64,000 nt of DNA from Neoceratodus forsteri (Eukaryota; Chordata; Ceratodontiformes; Ceratodontidae): contig JADMNL010000028.1 of NCBI GenBank assembly GCA_016271365.2, positions 54,454,001 to 54,518,000 of the forward strand. Reading direction: 5' to 3'. The notes beneath the pieces were generated by a model. The model did no database searches, was not told where the DNA came from, and saw only the letters and a list, made by a program, of their open reading frames with translations. Of this stretch, positions 55,010 to 64,000 are shown in pieces. Position 1 is the stretch's first letter, and each line of letters begins with the position of its first letter. A program made the position numbers and the translations under genes.

Positions 55010-56758
55010 GTTCATTTTTTTAATCTTTTTATTTATAGCATCTTATAACATGCAGTTTACACCATATCCACAAAATACATGTATAGGTGAACATCCTACC
55101 GACCAATAGATATTTCTAGAAACATTTGAATAGGTCTATATATAATGTCAACTACATTGTTGCTGGTCAGTCAAGTGGATTCACTGATTTAAAAGTCCAG
55201 CAAAATAATACATAGGATAGTTCACTCTCACTTTTTTATTACCAGCAGGCTATATGCCAGTGTTTCTTGCCCCTCGTAGGATATAAGAAGTGAGTGGGAG
55301 GCTGATATTCTCAGATTTATAGCGTCCATAGGACATTGTATAGATGTTCTGGTCTCAATTAAGTAAAATAACTCCCGTACCTCTAAACACATATCTTATG
55401 GCTGGTAGGGGTACAGGCAATTATAAAAAACTTTGAAAAACTGTCCACAAATTGAGTGGTGCCTCACATGCTCCAAAACTGTATGATGTCTCATCATAAG
55501 AAATACAGAAAAGTATTATACCTACTGGATTTAGTAAATCTTATGAGCTGCCTAACATGACGTCTACAGTTCTTAACAGTAAATTACATAGAATTAGTGA
55601 GCAGCTTTTAGTAGTCTGAAATGAGTACCGAAGAACTGTGCAACCTCCTCGAATGTAACACGCATTTAGGCTCCAAAGTTACCATAAAGTTCTTTCAATC
55701 GATCAGTCATTAGGGTCCAAGTCTGAATCACTGTTCTCTACTCTCTCCCAAGGCATATGTTGATCCTCCAGGAGCTTGGGAAACAAAGGACGCTGCTGTC
55801 TCCAGATCTGTTAGTATGTGTGTCTTGTTCGCATGGCGAACTTGTAGCCATGCTGGACATTGCAGCTGTGCTGAGATGTCATTCTCTAGCAGGAGCTTCT
55901 TGATTTCCTGTAACATCTTTTTCCTGGTCTAAGTTTGAGAAGAGATATTTGGGAATTAGGCGATATTGCTGTTCTCCCCGATCAGGATTCCCCACTGTCT
56001 TGTCAACTGTAGGATTGGGATGTGGGCCTCCGGACTGGAGAGTGTCACTATCACTGTTAGAAGATGTTCCCCTGATGCAGCCCATGGTTTAGCTCGAATG
56101 GGTATTGAGAAGGCCTTAATAATAGAGACACCCAAGTCCTCCAGTACCAAGCACAAGTTAGTGTAAAGCAGTTTACACACTGCTGGGATAAGTTCTTCTC
56201 TTCCTGCTCATCGGGGGAGGGAAGCCAATGATTCTGATATTTGCCGGCCTCTGTGTATTTTCCAGCACCTCTATTATACAGCGCATGAAATGAAAATCTT
56301 TTATAAAGGCAGCATTCCTCTCCCGTGGTTGGTCTGCCTCTCTACGGAGCTCTGCAATTCGAGAGTCGTTAGTCTGGACTCAAGTCTTTATTTTGATGAA
56401 GCGGGTTTCCAGTGTTGCAAGCCTGTGATTAGTGTCCTCTCCTGTAGCTTGAATTTTATCTAAGAGAGCCATGATTTGGGGATAAGGAGTCCCTCCAGGC
56501 CTGATATCTGATCCAGCAGGAGGCCCTCCCATTGCACCTCTGGAGCCCGATGCAGGTGACAGGAAGGCTTCGATCTGCTGCTCTGTATGCTTATCTTTTT
56601 TAAGACCCATTTTTCATTCTTGAAGGTATTAAGCAGTGTCTTTACAGAAATTGAACATTGTTGAACACTCCAAGTCTGCAAAATAGTTTAAATAATGCCA
56701 CCTCGAGCTGCTACTAATCTAAAAGTGTCCGCCATGTTAAGCACTCCACAGTGCACCC
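55010..56758 (-). mobile_element. L1/Tx1-like element with ORF1 only (HAL1-like)
   Basis: The minus strand encodes an ORF1p-like protein in broken frames: MGLKKDKHTEQQIEAFLSP and a coiled part (56610-56380), an RRM-like middle with RIIGFPPP and KLLYTNLCLVLEDLG (about 56250-55960), and a C-terminal part, EIKKLLLENDISAQLQCPAW then LQVRHANKTHILTDLETAAS (55916-55728), typical of L1-type ORF1. About 700 bp of untranslated 3' sequence follows and ends in an A-rich tail (55010-55025). No RT is present. A 10-bp duplication, AGGCAGGGCA, flanks it (55000-55009 and 56759-56768). Confidence 0.75.
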
Positions 56759-57135
56759 AGGCAGGGCACTTCTAATCATTAGACAAAACAAAGTAATCAA
56801 ATATAAAGTTAGGAGTCACACACAAGCAGGAGATTTATAATCATTAGGCAATACAAGATAACCAAAAACAAAGTTTGTATTCACTTGTAGGCAGGGCACT
56901 TATAATCATTAGGCAATACAAAGTTAACAAATGTAAAGTTAAGACTCACACGTAGGTGTGGCACTTATAATCATTAGGCAATACAAAGTAACCAAATATA
57001 AAGTTGGACTCACACGGGGGCAGGTTACATATAATCATTAGGTAATACAAAGTAAACAAATATAAAGTTAGGATTCACACATAGGCAGGGCAGGTATAAT
57101 CATAAGGCAATACAAAGTAACCAAACATAAAGTTA
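56759..57135. repeat. 65-bp satellite, segment 4
   Basis: Five to six units, starting with the right duplication of the L1-like insertion and ending in ACATAAAGTTA at the L2-like LINE. Confidence 0.93.
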
Positions 57136-60100
57136 TTTATTTATTTATTTTAGTTCTAGGATTACAAGTGCCTTTGAGCCAAAGCTCTTTTACAAAGGTT
57201 CCATGTCAGATACTGGACAATACAGTAGTAGACAGTGGAGAAAATGCAATATTCAATACAGGAAGTGCAAAGTTAGGGGAGGATAAACCAGATTTAACAC
57301 ACAGTTGGGAAATAAAACCCAAGAATACTGATAGGAAAATAAAGGCAGAGGTACTTGGGGTAGCAGAAGAGAGGGGGATGCTGAAGGGGTGAGAGCTTGC
57401 CAGAGGCAATTGTTAAACAGAGGAGAAGTGTAGGTAGTGGTGCAGGGTGGGAGGGGGAAGTGGGGGGAATGGGGACAAGGGGAAGGTAGGGAAAGAGGAT
57501 AGAAATGCAGTCAGGGACAAAAGTGTCTAGGTCTACAGGATAGATGTGTGTGGGCCATCTAGGTATGACAGTCACAGGTGCTGAAGGCTGCGAGGTGGAG
57601 TCAGAGCCTTAATTTGAATGGGCCTAGCTTGGGAGTGGAAGAGATTTCAGTGTTGAGGTTATTCTACCAGCAAGGAGCCCGGTAGGCAAATGAGCGTTGA
57701 CACAGGGAGATTTTGCAGAGTGGGATCAACAGGTGAAGAGATTCAGAACCGGGGTTACTACTTGGGCAGAGGAGATATAGTACCCCTTGGGGGGCCAGGC
57801 TCATAGTGATCATCTTAGCCATTGCGATTGGATAGTTGTAGCCAGCCAGTTTGGGCGTAGAGGTCGCAAGTGTGGGTTAGACAGTGGGACTCAGTAATCA
57901 GTCGACAGGCTTTGTTGAGTGAAGTTAAGATACATCTAAGAGCCGTTGTAGTGGCTGATCTATAAATGATGAGGCCATAGTCGATGTTGGAGACAATCGA
58001 GCTTTGAACTGCAACGCATAAGGCAGCAGGGGTTAAGCTAGACCTATGCCTGTAAAGAGGGCCAAGACACATGTTGGCAGCCTCTGCAACGTTGTCAATG
58101 TGGGTCACATAGGACAGGTTACTGTCAAGAGTGATCCCCAAGTTTTTAAAGGTTAGAACCTGTTTGAGAGTTGTCCCATGTTGATTTGAGATGATCGGGG
58201 GGGGGGGGTGACCTGTGTTTGCTGTTACTGAAAAACATGGTCTTTGTTTTTTATAGTTGTGAATACGTCTTTGTGTACTGAACCAGTTTTCCACTGATGC
58301 AAAACCATGTTGGAAATTTTTTTGCAGGGAGTGTGGGTCGTTATGGGAGGAGAGAATTATGGCATCATCTGCATAGAGTATAATTTGTTCTGGACAGGAT
58401 TTAAGGAGATTATTCAGGAAGAGGGAAAATAGGAGTGGTCCCAGGATAGAGCCCTGAGGAACTCCAGAGTGGACCGACATAGCATTAGGGAGAATACCAG
58501 CAATCTTTACCCACTGCGATCTGTTTTGCAGGTAGCTTTGTAACCAGGCCATAGAGTCAGGGGAGAGCCCAGCAATTGAGAGCTGGTCCAGTTGCAGTTT
58601 GTGGTGGATGGTATTGAAAGCCTTGGTTAAATCAGTGAAGAATGACCCACCGAGGTGACCATTATCCAGGGAATTGTGGATGGTTCTGGTAAATTCCAAG
58701 AGGGCAGATGTGGTGCCGTGCCCTTTTCTGAAGCCGTGTTGCTGAGAACATAAGATATTGTTGTTGTCTAGGTAGTCGGTGAGTTGGCCAGCAACAATGC
58801 ATTTGAGAGCCTTGGAGGAGTAGGAGTATGGAGATAGGGCAGTAGTTTCCATGGTAGGTCTTATCGCCATTCTTGTGTACCGGGGTGATGGTGGATTTCC
58901 ATCTGTCAGGAAACTGGCCAAGGCAGCGGGAGAGGTTAAAGATCTTGGTGAGTGGTCTGAAAACATTGTCGAGAGTAAGGGACAGCAGTATTAGGTCCAA
59001 TAAGTCTCCTCTATTTCTTGTATTGGTGATGGCCTTACTAATGTATTTGCAAGCTTCATGCTGCTCGACTGCTTTGAAATAGAAGGGGGGGTAGGAAGTA
59101 GAGTGAGAAGTGCTGGTAGAGTCAGCAGAGATCTCAGATTCAGTGAAGAAGTTGTGGGAAAGAAGAGAGCTGAGGTCAGTGAAGGTGGTACTGAAGGTAT
59201 TTTCGATTGTTGTGGGGTCAAGTGTAATAGTTCTGTCAATGCTGAGCATATTTGGGGTTGTTTTTGGCTGTTTACTGGTCACTTCTTTGATGTTGTTCCA
59301 GAAAGCTCTTCCATTTCCCCATGTGTTAGTGAGGGCTTCCCTGTAGTAGGTGCTTTTGGAGTAGTTTAATAGCCTTAGTGCAGTCATTCCACAATCGTTT
59401 GTAGCTCTGGATGGCAGGTGGTGACCCAGAGTCTCAGGCCAGGAGCCAGAGGTGTTCCCTCGATTTTAGCTGCTCTATTAGGTTGGCAGTAAGCCAGGGA
59501 TTACAAAGGGCCTTAACTTTTCACTTTTTGAAGGGGGCGTAGGTGTCACAGGCTGCGTTGAAGATGGAGATGAAGGAGTACAAGGCGGTATTGACATTCT
59601 TTGCATTGAAGATAGGCAACCAATCCAGGTGCATGAGATGGGATTTAAGGAGATTCAGGTTCCCATGGGGTAGGATTCTGCTGGTGATGACTGATGGTGG
59701 AGGTTTGCAGAACTTGTTAGACCAAACAGAGGTAATAAGAGAGTGATCACTAAGAGAATGCAGAAGGGTGGAGATATTGGAGATTCAGGCAGGGTGGCTG
59801 TATAGAACACAGTCCAGTAGGGAGCTTGTACAAGTTCTGTAGTTGTGCCTGGTCAGGGAGGCTACCAGCTGTGTGATGTTAACAGAGGAGATGGTGTCCT
59901 TGAGGCCTCCAGGATCTGGGACAAGCCAGTTTATGTTCAAATTGCCAAACATGATTAACTCAGAGCCAGGTGGTTGCAATCGGGTGAATTCCAGTACAGT
60001 AGTGAGGCCTTTCACTTGGTCCTTAGAAGGGATGTAGACTGCAATGATTGTGAGGACTTTGCCATGGGCTCCAAGGATGATACGAATCAGGAGGATCTGT

Positions 60101-60259
60101 GCAGATGAGTCTGAGGGTGGGGCAGTTAGGGGGTAGCCCAGGAGGGAGTCTTTGAGGTAAAGTGCACAGCCCCCTCCTCGTTTAACCTGCTGATCCAGCT
60201 TAAAGACAGTGTAGCCGGGTAGGGCAATTGAGAAGTCAGGGACTTTGGGTGTGACCCAG
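57136..60259 (-). mobile_element. L2-like LINE in the satellite, 5'-truncated
   Basis: The same family as 24117-28700, with the same TAAA-repeat tail and adjoining 3' end. On the minus strand: endonuclease C-terminal part (60015-59785, MFGNLNINW), linker and RT start (59387-58662), RT palm and post-RT domain (58966-57815). GTTA occurs at both edges (57132-57135 and 60260-60263). The 5' end is cut within the endonuclease. Confidence 0.9.
57815..58966 (-). pseudogene. L2-like reverse transcriptase and C-terminal domain
   Basis: 383 open codons, the longest genuine frame in the window. Motifs: QQHGFRKGHGTTSALLEF, FFTDLTKAFNTIHHKL, SGVPQGSILGPLLFSLFLNN and ILYADDAIIL with the catalytic Asp pair intact. 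The post-RT domain, LKQVLTFKNLGITLDSNLSY and DYGLIIYRSATTTALRC, follows. The N-terminal RT part overlaps in another frame (59387-58662), so one frameshift near 58800 separates them. Relatively recent. Confidence 0.92.
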
Positions 60260-60751
60260 GTTAGGACTCACATGTAAGAGGGTGACATCTAATCATTAGG
60301 CAATACAAAGTAACCAAAATAAAGTTAATACTAACATGATGGCTGGGCATTTATAATCACTAGGCAACACAAAGTAACCAAATATAAAGTTAGGATTCAC
60401 ACACTGGCAGGGGACTTATCACCCTTATGCAATACAAAGTAACCAAATGAAAAATTAGGACTCACACATTGGCACAGGACTTATAATCATTGGGTAACAC
60501 AAAGTAACCAAGTATGAAGTTAGGAGTCACACAAAGGCATGGTATCTATAATCATTTTGTAATATAAAGTAAAGAAATATAAAGTTAGGACTCACACCTA
60601 GGCAGGAGACTTATAATTATTAGACAATACAAAGTAACCAAATATAACGTTAGGACTGACACAAAGGCAGGGCACTTATAATCATTAGACATTACAAAGT
60701 AACTAAATATAGAGTAAGGACTCACATGTAGGCAGGGCACATATAATCATT
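60260..60751. repeat. 65-bp satellite, segment 5
   Basis: About seven units, ending at ATT (60749-60751), the left target duplication of the foldback element. Confidence 0.92.
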
Positions 60752-62546
60752 GGGCTGGATATTCAAACTGCGCCATTCTGCGGCGCAAGCCTTTGCGCTG
60801 CTCAAAAAAGTTGTGCAGGGGTGTGGCCAGGGCGATATTCAACGGAGTTGTGCTATTGAGCAACTCCTTTGAATATCGCCCCCAGGCCACAGCCACTGTG
60901 CATGGCGCAGTGGAACTTGCGCCACTGCAACTGGTCAGAGTGGAGCATTCAGATGCGGTGGCGCAAGTTCCATTGTGCCATGCACAAATTTCCGATGTTC
61001 AAAAGGTGACATATAAATGGGGCCATAATTTATGCAAGGTGCACGGGGGGGGGCATTTGCATCTAATTACAGCCCCATTTGCATGCCATTAGCATGCAGG
61101 TGGGCCGATCCCTGACGACTTGCTCCTGGTGCCCTGCCAGGCAGCAGCCATTGGGGACCGACACCCCCTGCAGCCCAATCGCGGGCATGAAGTATACCCC
61201 CCGACTGGCCCGATCGTGGGCAGAATGTAAATGAACCCCCCCCGACTGGCCTGATCGTGGGCAGAACTCACCCCCTCATCACTCCCCAACTGGCCCAATC
61301 CCAGGCAGAACACACTCTACCCCCACTAGCCTGATCGCGGGCAGAACTCACCCCCACCACCCCCGACTGGCCCAATTGTGGGCAGAACACACTTCCCCAC
61401 TAGCCCGATTGTGGGCAGAACTCACCCTCCACCCCTGACTGGCCTGATCATGGGCAGAACCTCCCCCACTAGCCCCGATCCGGAGGTCTCCTCCCCAGAT
61501 GGCCCGATGCTGGGAGAAATGTAATGACCCCCCGACTGGCCCAATCACGGACAGAATGGGTTCAACCCCCAAAGACCAATATCCCTGGTGGTCCAGTGGA
61601 CATGGCTCTGGATCGCGACATAAGGTCAAACCACCCCAAAGTCAATTTCCCTGGTGATCTGGTGGCCCCACCCACCCACCCATGGAGCCTGCCCTGCTCC
61701 CCCTCCCCGTCAGCCGCGGGTGGCAGCACTCCACCTGCCTGCCACCCCGCCGCCATTCACATAGCTGGACTGCCTTTATGGCTATGAGCTGCACGCCCAT
61801 TGGCCTTGCTCTGAACCAATGGGCGGCAGCCCCACCGATCTGTGAGTTGGCAGGTGGGTGGGGTGGTGCGGGCGAGGGGTGCTGCCACCCGGGCTGGCTG
61901 ATGGGGAGGGGGGAGGGTGGTGGTGCTCCGTGGTGGGTGGCCACCAGATCACCAGGGAATTTGACTTGGAGGAGTGGGTTTGACCTCACGCCTGCGATCG
62001 GGCTTCACGGTCCACTGGACCACCAGGGATATTGGTCTTCGGGGGTTGAACCTTTTCTGCCCATGATCGGGCCAGTTGGGGGTCATTTATGTTCTGCCCA
62101 CGATCAGGCCAGTGGAGGGAGTGAGATCTGCCCACAATCGGGCTACGGGGCGTACGGCTATGCTCGCGATCGGGCTGCAGGGGGCACAGGGAACAGTGGA
62201 GGGCCACCCACAGTTGGCAGCTGCTGTGTTGCACCCTGCAATGTGGCAGCTCACCTGTGGGTGGCCCTCGACTTGATCCTTTTTTTTTTGTCTCAAAGTT
62301 ATGCAGGCACAGGTAGGGGGTTGCGCCTGTACAACTCTGCATGGCCCGGCTGCATATCGGGCTGTGCAATTTAGGCATGGTTCCTCCCCCTCCGGTTGAG
62401 CATGCCTTCATTAGCATTGCGCTGTTGCTCAGCATGACTTGGGAGGCGCAACTGCCTCCTGCTGAATATCGCAGAATGGTGCAATTTTGGACTTGCGCAG
62501 ATGCAACCCTATTGTGCATGGCACAACCCTTTTGAATATCCAGCCC
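60752..62546. mobile_element. Giant foldback (long inverted-repeat) DNA element
   Basis: Begins GGGCTGGATATTCAAA and ends with the inverted TTTGAATATCCAGCCC. Beyond these 16 bp the arms remain complementary for most of their roughly 850 bp. For instance, CAATATCCCTGGTGGTCCAG (61582) pairs with CTGGACCACCAGGGATATTG (62015), and TTCCCTGGTGATCTGGTGGC (61648) with GCCACCAGATCACCAGGGAA (61940). Flanking ATT on both sides (60749-60751, 62547-62549) is a 3-bp duplication, compatible with the PIF/Harbinger group. No transposase frame. Confidence 0.85.
61190..61560. repeat. GC-rich tandem repeat in the left foldback arm
   Basis: At least six units of 50-60 bp around GACTGGCCCGATCGTGGGCA followed by GAACTCACCCCC. 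The right arm (62045-62170) has about three inverted units, so the arms differ in repeat number. Confidence 0.85.
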
Positions 62547-63042
62547 ATTAGGCAGAAAAAAAGCAAGCAAATATAAAGTTAGTACTCACACGTAGGTGGG
62601 GCACTTCTAATTATTAGGCAATAGAAAGTAAGCAAATATAAAGTTAGTACTCACACGTAGGCGGGGCACTTCTAATTATTAAGCAATAGAAAGTAAGCAA
62701 ATATAAAGTTAGGACTCACATGTAGGTGGGGCACTTCTAATTATTAGGCAAGAGAAAGTAAGCAAATATAAAGTTAGGACTCACACGTAGGCGGGGCACT
62801 TCTAATTATTAGGCAATAGAAAGTAAGCAAATATAAAGTTAGGACTCACACGTAGGTGGGGCACTTATAATCCTTAGGCAATGCAAAGTACCTAAATATA
62901 AAGTGAGGACTCAGATGCAGGCAGGGGACTTATAATCATTCGACAATACAAAGTAACCAAATATAAAGTTAGGACTCTCAGATAGGAAGGAGACTTATAA
63001 TCAGTAGGCAATAAAAAGTAATCAAATATAAACTTAGGACTC
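62547..63042. repeat. 65-bp satellite, segment 6
   Basis: Contains four very similar units (62570-62860) with the variant GTAGGTGGGGCACTTCTAAT and AATAGAAAGTAAGC, a local recent amplification. It ends with the left SINE duplication (63026-63042). Confidence 0.93.
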
Positions 63043-63702
63043 CTGCCCAGTGGCACTGAGGGTTGAGGCACTGGACACCACACCTTGCATTGTGCTGGCG
63101 ACCCATGTTCGGGAACGGAGTCAGGTCGACAGGGGATGGCGTGCAGTGGGAGGATTGAGCATCCCAGCAGATGCTCTCCTTCCTTGGGGAGGATACCAGG
63201 GGTACCGGGGGTATCTGATGTCCCAAGAGAGCCGGTGGAAGCATGGGCTCTCAAAGGGCTCTGGCAGCTCCATACAGTGCAGTTGGGGAGGGGAGATGCT
63301 GTTTGGTGGTAGGGAGGTAGATGTGTGCCAGCACATCACTCTCTGGATGTTAGTCCTCGCGCTGGCACCTCTAGGGGTTGGGTGAAGGGGAAACAGAAAA
63401 TCTGGAAAAAATCCCTCTCGGTCGTAGATGAAGACCGATCATTGCCTCTCACGATCCACTGACTTATGGGCAGACCTCGCTGTGCCAGTTCTCCTCCAAT
63501 AAGGTTGAGAAAGGCCGATCCTCACCCCTCCTAGGGGGTTTGCTGGGAATCAGGGTAGTACAGGGGAGAACAAAGAGCACTCTAGGGGCAGACTCCGAGT
63601 CGGTGTACCGGTGGGTTGATCAGTGGTCCGAAGGAGTGAACCAGGAGGGTAGTGCAGGTGGATAAAGTGGTGTACAAGCACCACAAGTAAAAAAAAATAT
63701 AT
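63043..63702 (+). mobile_element. tRNA-headed SINE with 17-bp target-site duplication
   Basis: The head GCCCAGTGGCACTGAGGGTT (A-box-like) and CCCATGTTCGGGAACGGAG (B-box-like) matches the minus-strand SINE at 3997-4546, as does GGATTGAGCATC with the following CTCTCCT. The 3' end is A-rich (63689-63702). A perfect 17-bp duplication, ATATAAACTTAGGACTC, lies at 63026-63042 and 63703-63719. Total length is about 660 bp, longer than typical SINEs, so it may be a composite. Confidence 0.82.
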
Positions 63703-64000
63703 ATATAAACTTAGGACTCACTCTTAGTCAGGGCACTTATAATCCATAGGCAATTCAAAGTAACGAAATATAAAGTTAGGACTCACACATAGGAAGGGCG
63801 CTTGTAGTTATTAGGCAATACAAAGTAACCAAATATGCAGTTAAGCTTGAAATGTGGGCAGGGCACCTATATTTATTAGGCAATGCAAAGTAATCAACTA
63901 TAAAGTTAGAACTCACCCGTAGGTAAGAGACTTATAATAATTAGGCAATACAGAGTAACCAAATATAAAGTTAGGATTCACACGTGGCAGGGGACTTATA
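63703..64000. repeat. 65-bp satellite, segment 7, running off the window
   Basis: Four to five units with the standard core. The array continues past the right edge. Confidence 0.92.

Noticed and set aside
52890..57135. CRISPR-like regular repetition
   Set aside because: The 65-bp units are contiguous with no unique spacers, and the context is clearly a vertebrate genome. It is a satellite.
61682..62374. 230-codon open frame in the foldback element
   Set aside because: GC-rich palindromic DNA opens frames on both strands here. No domain is recognisable and the frame crosses the centre of the palindrome.
63050..63120. Functional tRNA gene
   Set aside because: A-box and B-box are tRNA-like, but no cloverleaf or anticodon arm can be completed, and TSD plus A-rich tail show a SINE.

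Overview
This window reads as repeat-dense intergenic DNA from a vertebrate with a large genome. The mix of CR1 and L2-like LINEs, a DIRS-type tyrosine-recombinase retrotransposon, a Penelope-like element, tRNA-headed SINEs, hAT DNA transposons and an L1/Tx1-type ORF1 points to an amphibian or lungfish; I cannot choose between them from the sequence alone. I found no host protein-coding gene, no rRNA and no functional tRNA. Every long reading frame belongs to a decayed mobile element.

Layout. 1-2095: two minus-strand CR1 pieces. 3983-4560: a SINE with a 14-bp target-site duplication (TSD). 6470-8830: a minus-strand Penelope-like element (RT, GIY-YIG nuclease, hammerhead ribozyme), abutting a 104-bp minisatellite. 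10705-12740: a plus-strand L2-like LINE. 12929-18598: a near-complete DIRS element with inverted termini and internal complementary region. 19108-23825: a nearly full-length CR1. 24117-28700: an L2-like LINE with a 1.5-kb replacement inside and a CCAAT-rich upstream region. 31955-36865: a CR1 split by an L2-like insertion. 36866-39420: copy 1 of an unclassified composite repeat (here 'family X'). 39880-41690: a plus-strand CR1 with an esterase-type ORF1. From 41691 to the end: a 65-bp satellite array carrying at least six insertions, including a 10.5-kb hAT (42342-52889) that itself contains family X copy 2, a hammerhead-bearing tandem array and a smaller hAT-like element.

Two things stand out. 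First, 45774-46971 holds three head-to-tail copies of a 370-bp unit plus one inverted partial copy, all inside a perfect 14-bp TSD. Each head-to-tail unit has a type I hammerhead ribozyme on the minus strand, two of them with an intact core, resembling Penelope-derived retrozymes. Second, both copies of family X end in an array of short hairpins whose stems vary in a compensatory way around near-constant loops (ATTGGGCA and GTGGGCA/T). I do not recognise this array from any named repeat.

TSDs allow a relative chronology. The satellite is the oldest layer in its region. The hAT, the ORF1-only L1-like element, the L2-like LINE, the giant foldback element and the SINE each landed in it separately. 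Inside the hAT, family X came next and the ribozyme array landed in family X.
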